From Aalborgiella sp040079635 (lineage in GTDB: Bacteria; Pseudomonadota; Gammaproteobacteria; Burkholderiales; Burkholderiaceae_C), in the NCBI GenBank assembly GCA_040079635.1, contig JBEBJY010000090.1:1-8190 (forward strand): DNA of 8,190 nt, read 5' to 3'. Both the position numbers and the translations under genes were made by a program. Under the pieces are notes generated by a model. It worked only from the letters and a program-made list of their open reading frames with translations, was not told the origin of the DNA and did no database searches. Shown in pieces: positions 1 through 6,483 of the stretch. Position 1 is the stretch's first letter. Every line of letters starts with the position of its first letter.

Positions 1-1910
1 TCAGACAACTTCAATGTTGCACTGACGCTGCCCGAGCGGCCATCTTCAAACTTCACAACGGTTTCGATAAATTGCTCGGTTTTTCCGGCATACAAACCAT
101 CTACCAGTGCTGAATATTTATCAGCGATGAAGCCGCGACGTACTTTGTTGGTGCGCGTCAACTCGCCATCATCTGCATCCAGCTCTTTGTGCAAGATCAG
201 GAAACGACTAACTTGACTGCCTGCCAGCATGGTGTCCGCACTTAAATCTGCATTGACTTTTTCAACGCATTCTTTGATGAGCTGGTACACCTCTGGCTTT
301 TGCGCCAAATCGGTGTAGCCGGCATAGGATAAATTGCGACGTTCTGCCCAGTTGCCCACAGCATCAAAATCGACATTGATCATGACGCAAACTTTTTCGC
401 GGCCATCGCCATAAGCGACAACTTCTTTGATGTGTTGGAAAAACTTGAGCTTGTTTTCTACGTACTTGGGTGCAAACATCGCACCGTCAAACGCGCCACC
501 TTGGATGCGGCCTACATCTTTCACGCGGTCAATGATTTTTAAGTGACCATGCGCGTCTAAAAAGCCCGCATCGCTGGTGTGGTACCAGCCGCCTTCGGTC
601 AACACCTCATCGGTTGCCGCTTTGTTTTTGTAATATTCTTTGAATAAACCGGGTGATTTCACCAATACTTCACCGTTGTCTGCTACTTTGATCTCTACGC
701 CGTTGCACGGAATGCCTACGGTGTCCGCACGGGCTTGGTTGTCCGGCTGCTGACACACAAATACAGCCGTTTCGGTTGAACCGTACAACTGCTTCAAGTT
801 GATGCCGATGGAGCGATAAAAGGTAAACAAATCAGGACCAATCGCTTCGCCTGCGGTATAAGCCACGCGGACGCGGCTCATGCCCAAGTTGTTTCTCAGT
901 GGGCCGTAAACCATCCAATTGCCCAACGCGTACTTCAAGCTGTCAAGCATACCGACAGACGTGCCGTCTGTCTTCGCTGGACCCACCTTTTGCGCCACGT
1001 CCATGAAGTAATGAAACATCTTGCGTTTGAAAACACCCGCGTCTTCCATGCGAATCATCACACTGGTAAGCAAGCCTTCGAACACACGCGGCGGTGCAAA
1101 GTAATAAGTTGGACCGACTTCCTTCAAATCAATCGTCGTTGTCGCGGCAGACTCTGGACAATTCACCACATAGCCACAAGCCAACCACTGCGAATAGCTG
1201 AAAATGTTTTGACCAATCCATGCTGGCGGCAAATACGCCAGCACTTCTTCGTGGCTGGTCAATTTGTCAAAGTTAGCACCTGATTCTGCGGCGTTCAGCA
1301 AGCTGTTGTGCGTATGCACGACACCCTTTGGGTTGCCCGTTGTGCCCGATGTGAAAAACATGGCAGCGACATCTTCAGCTTGCGCTTTTTCAACTTCTGT
1401 TTTAAAAAACACTGGCTGTTTGGCCGCAAATGCTTTACCGCTATCCAGCAACGTCTCCAAACTTGCCAGACCTGGCTCGTCGTATTTACGCAAACCGCGC
1501 GGGTCATCGAAGTAAATGTTCGACAGTTGCGGGCATTGCGGGCTAATCTCTAACAACTTATCAACTTGCTCTTGGTCTTCGGCAAATGCAAATCGCACGT
1601 CTGCATTGTTAATAGGAAACACGCATTCCAGCGCAGCAGCATCTTGGTACAAGGGAATCGGCACCGCGCCCAGCGCTTGCACAGCAAGCATCGTGGCATA
1701 CAAACGAGGACGGTTCGCACCGACAACCACCATGTGGTCACCACGCTTCAGCCCCGCCTCATGCAAGCCACAAGCCAAGTGCTCGACCATCGTTGCCAAG
1801 TCTGCCCAAGTCAGCGCCTGCCAGATACCGTATTCCTTTTCGCGCATGGCTGCGTCCTGCGGGCGCTCTGCGGCGTGCTTTAACAATAATCTGGCAAATG
1901 TGGTCTGCAT
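1..1910 (-). CDS. Long-chain acyl-CoA synthetase, AMP-forming (3' end outside window)
   Basis: This enzyme of the ANL (AMP-binding) superfamily activates a carboxylic acid, probably a fatty acid, to acyl-CoA through an acyl-adenylate, using ATP and CoA. I translated the minus strand from ATG at 1908-1910. The frame is open for 636 codons to the window edge, with no frameshift. The family is usually about 600-660 aa, so only a short tail should be missing. The P-loop-like AMP-binding motif FFTSGTTGNPKG is at residues 185-196. YGSTET, which binds the adenylate, is at 376-381. The hinge-region motif YHTSDAG is at 443-449, followed by a DRVKD segment. A C-terminal TRTNKVRR with K589 may supply the catalytic lysine. 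A weak GGA lies 9 nt before the ATG, and no in-frame ATG was seen upstream. The gene diverges from the Crp/Fnr regulator, with 114 bp between the starts. Chain-length specificity cannot be read from the sequence. The family call is firm; the exact substrate is unknown. Confidence 0.93.
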   Translation of the reverse strand, partial: MQTTFARLLLKHAAERPQDAAMREKEYGIWQALTWADLATMVEHLACGLHEAGLKRGDHMVVVGANRPRLYATMLAVQALGAVPIPLYQDAAALECVFPINNADVRFAFAEDQEQVDKLLEISPQCPQLSNIYFDDPRGLRKYDEPGLASLETLLDSGKAFAAKQPVFFKTEVEKAQAEDVAAMFFTSGTTGNPKGVVHTHNSLLNAAESGANFDKLTSHEEVLAYLPPAWIGQNIFSYSQWLACGYVVNCPESAATTTIDLKEVGPTYYFAPPRVFEGLLTSVMIRMEDAGVFKRKMFHYFMDVAQKVGPAKTDGTSVGMLDSLKYALGNWMVYGPLRNNLGMSRVRVAYTAGEAIGPDLFTFYRSIGINLKQLYGSTETAVFVCQQPDNQARADTVGIPCNGVEIKVADNGEVLVKSPGLFKEYYKNKAATDEVLTEGGWYHTSDAGFLDAHGHLKIIDRVKDVGRIQGGAFDGAMFAPKYVENKLKFFQHIKEVVAYGDGREKVCVMINVDFDAVGNWAERRNLSYAGYTDLAQKPEVYQLIKECVEKVNADLSADTMLAGSQVSRFLILHKELDADDGELTRTNKVRRGFIADKYSALVDGLYAGKTEQFIETVVKFEDGRSGSVSATLKLS

Positions 1911-1963
1911 CTCAATGGTTCCAAAAGATCTGTGGTCTGATGTTTTGGATATTAGGACACTAT

Positions 1964-1993
1964 TTGACGTTATGTTGTCGTTTGGACGACAAT
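1964..1993 (+). promoter_or_regulatory. Candidate promoter of the Crp/Fnr gene
   Basis: TTGACG at 1964-1969 fits a sigma-70 -35 box (5 of 6). GACAAT at 1988-1993 is a modest -10 box (4 of 6), with an 18-nt spacer. Transcription would begin near 2000, giving a leader of about 25 nt before the ATG at 2025. AGGA at 2011-2014 would be the ribosome binding site. The spacer and -10 box overlap the palindrome at 1975-1992, so a protein bound there would block RNA polymerase. The -10 match is weak, so the call is tentative. No convincing promoter for the divergent synthetase gene was found. Confidence 0.35.
1975..1992. promoter_or_regulatory. Perfect palindrome between divergent genes, candidate operator
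   Basis: The arms TTGTCGT (1975-1981) and ACGACAA (1986-1992) are exact reverse complements around a 4-nt centre, TTGG. A dyad of this size suits a dimeric helix-turn-helix regulator such as the neighbouring Crp/Fnr protein. It matches neither the classical FNR box (TTGAT-N4-ATCAA) nor the CRP box (TGTGA-N6-TCACA). A second, imperfect 18-bp dyad (1990-2007, 7 of 9 arm positions paired) abuts it. The assignment to the neighbouring regulator is inference. Confidence 0.5.
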
Positions 1994-2024
1994 TGAGGCC
2001 TTGATTGCCTAGGACTTTCCCTAT

Positions 2025-2756
2025 ATGACTCGCGCCCAAAATCCTAAATATCACCTTGAACACACGCTACACCAACGCCGCCGCAACCCTAGCGACTTCG
2101 AGCTGGCGGGCATTCCGTGGCTGGCATTTTTAGACGACAAACAGCGTGAAAAAGCCATCAACGACATCGATGTAACTGATGCCGAACCGGGCGATTATGT
2201 CTGCCGCACCGGCCGACCCGTCACCTATTGGTTCGGCTTGGTACAAGGCTTGCTCAAAATGAGCAGCGACAACGCACAAGGCCAAACCATCACCTTCACC
2301 GGCGTGCCGCCCGGCGGCTGGTTTGGTGAAGGCACGGTGATGAAGCGCGAGCCCTACCGCTACAACATCCAAGCCCTGCGAAAAAGCACCATCGCCGGCC
2401 TACCCGTAGCCACGTTTGACTGGCTGCTGGACAACTCCATCGGCTTCAACCGCTTTGTGATGAGCCAGCTCAACGAACGCCTAGGCCAATTCATCGCCGC
2501 ACGTGAAATCGACCGCATGACCAACCCCGACATCCGCGTCGCCCGCAGCCTAGCCGCCCTCTTCAACCCCGTGCTCTACCCTGGCGTGGGCGAAGTGCTG
2601 CGCATCACGCAGCAAGAGTTAGCCTATTTGGTCGGTTTATCGCGGCAAAGGGTGAATGAGGCGCTGACCAACCTGTCGGACCAAGGCACGATCAAGGTGG
2701 AATATGGCGGTTTGCGGGTGCTGGATATTCATGCGCTGAGGACGCGGAATTTTTGA
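2025..2756 (+). CDS. Crp/Fnr-family transcriptional regulator
   Basis: A 243-aa DNA-binding regulator with the usual two-domain layout. Residues about 30-145 form a cyclic-nucleotide-binding-type beta-roll, in which GWFGEGTVMK (98-107) occupies the place of the ligand-binding cassette. A dimerisation helix follows at about 145-170. A Crp-type winged helix-turn-helix covers about 175-240: the two helices lie in QQELAYLVGLSRQRVNEAL (196-214), and the wing is near GTIKVEYGGLRVLD (221-234). There is only one cysteine (C60) and no N-terminal cysteine cluster, so an FNR-type iron-sulfur oxygen sensor is unlikely. The cassette lacks the RxS-type cAMP contacts of E. coli CRP, so cAMP binding is doubtful and the effector is unknown. 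AGGA 10 nt before the ATG supports the start. It is divergent from the acyl-CoA synthetase and is a candidate regulator of it. It converges on hsdM. Confidence 0.92.
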   Translation: MTRAQNPKYHLEHTLHQRRRNPSDFELAGIPWLAFLDDKQREKAINDIDVTDAEPGDYVCRTGRPVTYWFGLVQGLLKMSSDNAQGQTITFTGVPPGGWFGEGTVMKREPYRYNIQALRKSTIAGLPVATFDWLLDNSIGFNRFVMSQLNERLGQFIAAREIDRMTNPDIRVARSLAALFNPVLYPGVGEVLRITQQELAYLVGLSRQRVNEALTNLSDQGTIKVEYGGLRVLDIHALRTRNF

Positions 2757-2790
2757 CACGGAACTTTTAGCGCGGGACATCTAAAGTTTA

Positions 2791-2862
2791 AAATTCATGC
2801 CTCAAATTGGCATATAGCCGGCGTATTTATTGCTTAAATAGCTATAAATTATGCAGCAAAAT
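2791..2862. repeat. Intergenic two-hairpin repeat, copy 1
   Basis: This 72-bp stretch lies between the convergent 3' ends of the Crp/Fnr gene and hsdM. It aligns without gaps, in the same orientation, to 6404-6475, with 55 of 72 positions identical by my count. The last 48 bp share 40, including a 19-bp perfect run starting TAGCCGGCGTATTTATT. It holds a hairpin, TATTTA (2824-2829) with TAAATA (2835-2840). A further small stem, ATGCC (2797-2801) with GGCAT (2809-2813), is unique to this copy. The design resembles short intergenic repeats that I recall as common in Comamonadaceae; that recognition is from memory and unverified. No T-tract follows any stem, so I do not call it a terminator. Confidence 0.7.
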
Positions 2863-2880
2863 AGGCAAACCTCGCCCGAT

Positions 2881-4383
2881 TCAAACCACCACCTCGGCCT
2901 CCAAATCCCCCGCAATCAACCGGAACTGCTCCAAAGCAGCTTCCAAATCATCCACAATCTCCTGCGCGATCACATCCGGAGGGGGCAGGTTATCGCTGTC
3001 CGCCAGTGAATCATCTTTGAGCCAAAAAATATCTAGGCTAGCTTTATCCCGCGCAATTAAATCAGCATAGTCATAGGCGCGCCAGCGGCCATCAGCCGCC
3101 TCGGGCGACCACGTGGCCTTGCGATCATGCCGGTTCGCCGGGTTGTAGAGCGTGACGAACTCGTCTAGGTGCTCTCGGCGCAATGGGTTGGTTTTGAGCG
3201 TGAAGTGCTGGTTGGTGCGCAGGTCGTAAATCCAGAGCTTCTTCGTCCACGGCTTCTCAGAGGCTGGTTTGCGCTCAAAAAACACCACATTCGCTTTGAC
3301 GCCCTGCGCATAAAACAAACCGGTGGGCAGACGTAAGAGCGTGTGTACATCGCACTCGTGCAGCAATTTCTTGCGGATGGTCTCTCCTGCGCCACCCTCA
3401 AACAGCACATTGTCAGGCAGCACCACCGCCGCGCGGCCATGCTGTTTGAGCAGGGTTTTGATGTGCTGCACAAAGTTGAGCTGCTTGTTGGACGTGGTGG
3501 CCCAGAAGTCGTCCCGCTCAATCACGTCTTTTTCGGTGCTGACCTTGCCTTCAGCCCCGGTGATCATGGTGCTGCTCTTCTTGCCGAAGGGCGGATTCGC
3601 CAGCACCACCTCAAAGCGCTCGCCAGGGTCGGCGGCCAATGCGTCGGCCACCACGATGGGCACGGATTTATCGGAGCCAATGCCATGCAGCATCATGTTC
3701 ATCGCTGCTAGACGGGCGGTGCTTTGCACCAGCTCCCAGCCGCGCAAAGCCTCTTCTTTGAGGTGCTTCTTCTGCTCACGTGTCAAATTGGGGTTGTGGT
3801 CCGCCACATGGTTGTGGGCCGCGAACAAAAAGCCGCCCGTGCCGCAAGCCGGATCGCAAATCGTCTCACCCGGCTTGGGCGCAATGCAGTCCACCATGGC
3901 CTGAATCAGCGGGCGCGGCGTGAAGTACTGCCCAGCCCCGCTTTTGGTGTCTTGCGCGTTCTTCTCCAGCAGGCCTTCGTAGGCGTCGCCTTTCACATCC
4001 GCGCCCATAGCCGACCAGTTTTCGCAGTCGATCAAGTCCACCACCAGCCGGCGCAGTTTGGCCGGGTCTTGAAACTTGTTCAGCGCCTTGGCGAAGATCA
4101 GGCCGATGGTGCCCTTCTCGGCTCCCAGCTTTTCAAGCAGGTGGCGGTAGTGGTCAAACAGCTCGTCGCCGTCTTTGGCCAGCAATGATGGCCAGTCGTA
4201 GCCCTTGAGAATGGGGCTGGGTGACTCACCGGTGAGGTTAAACGGCGGCTTGCTGCGCTCGTCGGCCATTTTGAGGAAGAGCAAATACGTGAGCTGCTCG
4301 ACATAATCGCCGTAGCTCATGCCGTCGTCGCGTAGCACGTTGCAGTAATTCCAGAGTTTCTGGACGATGGTGGCTGAGTTCAT
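2881..4383 (-). CDS. hsdM: Type I restriction-modification DNA methyltransferase subunit HsdM
   Basis: HsdM is the adenine-N6 methyltransferase subunit. It works with HsdS (M2S) as a methylase, and with HsdR added as a restriction enzyme. The 500-aa protein has an N-terminal helical HsdM_N-type region (about 6-130). The N6-methylase domain starts near GQYFTPR (151-157). The S-adenosylmethionine motif I, DPACGTGGF, is at 177-185, and the catalytic NPPF is at 263-266. Length and motifs are intact, so it looks functional. The gene lies 18 bp after the AbiEii-like toxin gene, in the same direction. The stretch before its ATG reads GACCCCGACCC and shows no Shine-Dalgarno, so it probably depends on translational coupling and on the toxin-antitoxin promoter. 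It is separated from hsdS by the two abiE-like genes, which is unusual for type I loci, where hsdM and hsdS are normally adjacent. Confidence 0.97.
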   Translation of the reverse strand: MNSATIVQKLWNYCNVLRDDGMSYGDYVEQLTYLLFLKMADERSKPPFNLTGESPSPILKGYDWPSLLAKDGDELFDHYRHLLEKLGAEKGTIGLIFAKALNKFQDPAKLRRLVVDLIDCENWSAMGADVKGDAYEGLLEKNAQDTKSGAGQYFTPRPLIQAMVDCIAPKPGETICDPACGTGGFLFAAHNHVADHNPNLTREQKKHLKEEALRGWELVQSTARLAAMNMMLHGIGSDKSVPIVVADALAADPGERFEVVLANPPFGKKSSTMITGAEGKVSTEKDVIERDDFWATTSNKQLNFVQHIKTLLKQHGRAAVVLPDNVLFEGGAGETIRKKLLHECDVHTLLRLPTGLFYAQGVKANVVFFERKPASEKPWTKKLWIYDLRTNQHFTLKTNPLRREHLDEFVTLYNPANRHDRKATWSPEAADGRWRAYDYADLIARDKASLDIFWLKDDSLADSDNLPPPDVIAQEIVDDLEAALEQFRLIAGDLEAEVVV

Positions 4384-4401
4384 GGGTCGGGGTCTTTGTA
4401 A

Positions 4402-5247
4402 CTAGGTATCAAGTAAGCCGCGCATCAGGGCATTGAGCCCGTCAAGTGCGCGGTCGGGTTCGTTGGCATTCATCTCATTGGATAACTGGCTCGGCTGGGT
4501 GGGATCGATTTGCTGCTGCAATACCCGAGCGACTTGTTTCTGGCCGGTTGCATCCAGCAGTTGACGAATATCGTAGCCCAGCATACGCGCGCCTGCCAGT
4601 TCGTAATCAAAATCGTCGCTTTGCGTCCAGTCCACAAAGTCGCCATAGAGCCGCGATTCGTTGTCTGCAGCCAAGTAATGCCGCAAAATCATCTGCAGAT
4701 CATGTGCATCTTTGCGTGGGGACTGGTAGTGCCGGTCTTGCCAGCACATGATTTTGAGCACGGTGAGCGCTGGCAATGACACCAGCCGCGTGTGTACCTG
4801 GCCAGGTAACAGCACGGGGTGCGCCGTCGCCAACGCTTCGCGAAAACCAAAGACGTCCATGGCAAATTCACCCCGTGGTGGCCAGGCAATCTTTCGTTCA
4901 TCGGTCTCAATCCCGCCAAAGGGAACCAGATCGACCGGCAAACCGCTGGTGTGCCAAAGCCTGTGGGCTGCGCTGCCCTGCGCCCTGAACGCCCCGCTGT
5001 CAATCAAGCGTTCGCGCAAAGCGCCAAAAGCGACCCAGTCTGGCACCGCCAAGGCAAAGTCAATGTCTTCGGTTTGGCGCTGCATCTTGACGCCACACCG
5101 GTACAGCAGATGCAAATCACGCGCAAAAGCACCCACAATCAGCGGCGCAATGCCCATGGGCGCTGCGGCGGCCTCCACATCCGCAACCACGCGGGTATGC
5201 AAGGCAAGCTCAGAACGCAGGGAGAAGTCGAGCAAGGTATTCGTCAT
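4402..5247 (-). CDS. AbiEii-like nucleotidyltransferase toxin (type IV toxin-antitoxin)
   Basis: A 281-aa predicted nucleotidyltransferase of the DNA polymerase beta fold, like AbiEii/MenT toxins and, I believe, COG4849. Related MenT toxins add nucleotides to the tRNA acceptor end; the target here is unknown. The visible motifs are IVGAFARDL (37-45), the metal-binding DID at 61-63 inside TEDIDFALAV, a possible third carboxylate D106 in PVDLVPFGG, K165, and RKDAHDL (178-184), which resembles the conserved KD..D segment of AbiEii. All key residues are present, so it is probably active. I chose ATG at 5245-5247. The frame runs 46 codons further upstream, but that part is read through the antitoxin gene in another frame and is rich in Cys, Pro and Gln, unlike this family. 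With this start it overlaps the antitoxin gene by 38 bp, as in many abiE operons. No strong ribosome binding site is visible, which suggests translational coupling. Confidence 0.85.
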   Translation of the reverse strand: MTNTLLDFSLRSELALHTRVVADVEAAAAPMGIAPLIVGAFARDLHLLYRCGVKMQRQTEDIDFALAVPDWVAFGALRERLIDSGAFRAQGSAAHRLWHTSGLPVDLVPFGGIETDERKIAWPPRGEFAMDVFGFREALATAHPVLLPGQVHTRLVSLPALTVLKIMCWQDRHYQSPRKDAHDLQMILRHYLAADNESRLYGDFVDWTQSDDFDYELAGARMLGYDIRQLLDATGQKQVARVLQQQIDPTQPSQLSNEMNANEPDRALDGLNALMRGLLDT

Positions 5248-6253
5248 AGACCAGTTGTGCGGTTTCAATGCAGCGGGCGTCGCCGGTTGCGAGTAAATCG
5301 GCGTACACCAGCACGGGGTGCACGGTGTCTGGCCGGGTTGTGGTTGCCATATTCCCCCAAAACGGTTTGCGCCACTCAAGCACACGGTCGCCCGTCTGCC
5401 CGCCGCGCGCCATGGTCATGCGTTGCTCCATCAGCAGCTGGGGGGCAAGCCTGTCGGCATAGATCGTGAGTATGCCCGGTTTGAGGTATTGCACCAGCAG
5501 ATTCGCCGCTGGCTCGCCACCCCACAAGGCCGGCGCCTCCAGCGGCCACTGTGGCCAATCGTCAAAATCTTTCACCACATAGGTCATATGCAAGGTCTTG
5601 GCCCGCAGCCGGCGCGCATAGGTCAGCGCCCATTCGTCCAGCAAGCGTTTGGTGGCATTCAGGCGGCGATGCTTTGACAGCATCATCACATGCCCGGCTT
5701 GCTGCAAGTCGGCCAGTACAGCCGGAATGGCCCCCAAAGCCACCCCCGCCGCCGCCGCAATGGCGCGTTGCGGTGCGTCGGCCAGCGCTGGCTCGCACAG
5801 CAGCGCAAAAATCACCTTCAAACCCGTGGTGGTGTAGGCCTTGCCCGCATGTGGCGCTATCGCCGTGTTCTGCAGCTTGCGACCCTTCAGGTAAACCAGC
5901 AAGCCAGGGCCGTCCAAGTAAATATTACCTGCCGTGTCCACAAACTGCTGCTTTTGTGCATACAGCTTTTCGGCCATGGGGGGCGTGATGTAGTCCGTGA
6001 CCAGCAAAGGTGCGAACCCGGTAACCGCTGCGGCGTGCTGCAGCTGCATGGTTGCCGCCCCCAGCGTGGCTGGCGTCAGCCTGTTTTTAAGCTCCACCAC
6101 GTAATCAACCAACCGCCCCTCCCGCCCGACGCGCAGCCAAGCATCCGCCTTGAACGGCAGCAACTTTTGGGTCGGCTCCTGCGTGACGAGCACCTCCAAA
6201 CCCAGCTGTTTTAGCTGGGTTACGGCACGGTCAATCAAGGTAGATGCATCCAT
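5210..6253 (-). CDS. AbiEi-like antitoxin and transcriptional repressor (type IV toxin-antitoxin)
   Basis: A 347-aa protein resembling the AbiEi-family antitoxins paired with AbiEii-like nucleotidyltransferases (I believe COG4861). In type IV systems the antitoxin does not bind the toxin stably; it counteracts its effect and represses the operon. Three parts are visible. Residues 1-130 form an alpha/beta domain with VDYVVELKNRL (49-59), whose ExK (E54, K56) recalls PD-(D/E)xK nucleases, followed by LLVTDYI (83-89) and FVDTAGNIYLDGPG (104-117). Residues about 143-192 are a predicted winged helix (TGLKVIFALL ... AIAAAAGVALGAIPAVLADL). The C-terminal region ends in HPVLVYADLLATGDAR (312-327). 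This is longer than classical AbiEi, and the winged helix is central rather than N-terminal. The ATG lies inside the operator at 6250-6289 and has no clear Shine-Dalgarno. It heads the operon abiEi-abiEii-hsdM. The family assignment is good; the nuclease-like fold is inference. Confidence 0.82.
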   Translation of the reverse strand: MDASTLIDRAVTQLKQLGLEVLVTQEPTQKLLPFKADAWLRVGREGRLVDYVVELKNRLTPATLGAATMQLQHAAAVTGFAPLLVTDYITPPMAEKLYAQKQQFVDTAGNIYLDGPGLLVYLKGRKLQNTAIAPHAGKAYTTTGLKVIFALLCEPALADAPQRAIAAAAGVALGAIPAVLADLQQAGHVMMLSKHRRLNATKRLLDEWALTYARRLRAKTLHMTYVVKDFDDWPQWPLEAPALWGGEPAANLLVQYLKPGILTIYADRLAPQLLMEQRMTMARGGQTGDRVLEWRKPFWGNMATTTRPDTVHPVLVYADLLATGDARCIETAQLVYDEYLARLLPAF

Positions 6254-6289
6254 TTGTTCAATATTTGAGCTTGTTCACTTTTCATGAAC
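6250..6289. promoter_or_regulatory. Candidate AbiEi operator, unit 1
   Basis: A 40-bp unit covering the antitoxin start codon and the predicted transcription start. It matches unit 2 (6314-6353) at 32 of 40 positions without gaps. The first 17 bp, CCATTTGTTCAATATTT, are identical. It contains TGTTCA at 6255-6260, TGTTCA at 6272-6277 and the inverted TGAACA at 6285-6290. The last two form a dyad with a 7-nt centre. Differences between the units fall mostly in that centre, which suggests the half-sites are under selection. The studied AbiEi of Streptococcus binds inverted repeats in its own promoter, so this is the likely binding site here. Confidence 0.65.
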
Positions 6290-6297
6290 ATAGCAAT

Positions 6298-6325
6298 ATT
6301 TTATACCAAATTGCCATTTGTTCAA
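6298..6325 (-). promoter_or_regulatory. Candidate promoter for abiEi-abiEii-hsdM
   Basis: On the minus strand, TTGAAC (6325-6320) is a -35 candidate and TAAAAT (6303-6298) a good -10 box (5 of 6), with a 16-nt spacer. Transcription would begin near 6290, with a leader of about 38 nt. The -35 box falls inside operator unit 2, and the start falls at operator unit 1, the layout expected for autorepression. No other promoter is obvious ahead of hsdM, so this one probably drives all three genes. Confidence 0.55.
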
Positions 6326-6353
6326 TATTTAAGTGTGTTCATAAAACATGAAC
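6314..6353. promoter_or_regulatory. Candidate AbiEi operator, unit 2
   Basis: The second copy of the 40-bp unit, 64 bp from the first and in the same orientation. It has TGTTCA at 6319-6324 and 6336-6341, 17 bp apart as in unit 1. A perfect dyad joins GTTCAT (6337-6342) to ATGAAC (6348-6353) around the 5-nt centre AAAAC. It overlaps the predicted -35 box of the abiE promoter, so occupation would exclude RNA polymerase. Confidence 0.65.
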
Positions 6354-6403
6354 GTCAGACAAATAGCAAATTCGTCATTTCAGTCGCGGCGAGATAAAAC
6401 CCG

Positions 6404-6475
6404 AAATTTACCCTTTAAATGAGCCTCTAGCCGGCGTATTTATTGCCTAAGTAGCTATATTATTTATAGCAAAAT
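6404..6475. repeat. Intergenic two-hairpin repeat, copy 2
   Basis: The 72-bp direct counterpart of 2791-2862, located between the 3' end of hsdS and the abiE control region. It folds into two small hairpins. The first is TATTTA (6438-6443) with TAAGTA (6448-6453, one wobble pair). The second is a perfect stem, GCTATA (6454-6459) with TATAGC (6465-6470), around a 5-nt loop; copy 1 has lost most of this second stem. Neither hairpin is followed by a T-tract in the direction of hsdS transcription, so a strong intrinsic terminator is not evident and read-through from hsdS into abiE is possible. The rest of the 230-bp gap between hsdS and abiEi holds the operators and promoter; 6354-6403 shows nothing I can name. 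Confidence 0.7.
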
Positions 6476-6483
6476 CCCGCTCT

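Noticed and set aside
1..3. TGA on the minus strand at the left edge as stop of the acyl-CoA synthetase
   Set aside because: It is out of frame. The gene's frame reads AAG TTG TCT GA at the edge, so the gene continues beyond the window.
990..2004. Several plus-strand open frames of 67-162 aa opposite the acyl-CoA synthetase
   Set aside because: They lie antisense to an uninterrupted gene with all family motifs, and their products show no recognisable domain.
3323..4188. Plus-strand frames of 122-193 aa opposite hsdM
   Set aside because: The minus-strand HsdM protein is full length with intact motifs; these frames are antisense shadows with low-complexity composition.
5248..5385. A 46-residue N-terminal extension of the nucleotidyltransferase frame
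   Set aside because: It is read through the antitoxin gene in another frame, is rich in Cys, Pro and Gln, and has no family-like sequence. The ATG at 5245-5247 gives the expected protein.
4748..5988. Plus-strand frames of up to 216 aa opposite the abiE-like genes
   Set aside because: Antisense shadows with basic, Pro- and Ser-rich composition and no motifs, while the minus-strand genes fit known families.
6250..6353. CRISPR-like repeat pair
   Set aside because: There are only two units, AT-rich, with internal dyads and a promoter between them. An operator explains them better, and no array or cas gene is present.
6454..6470. Perfect 6-bp stem with 5-nt loop as an intrinsic terminator of hsdS
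   Set aside because: No T-tract follows in the hsdS direction and the stem is AT-rich, so it fits better as part of the intergenic repeat.
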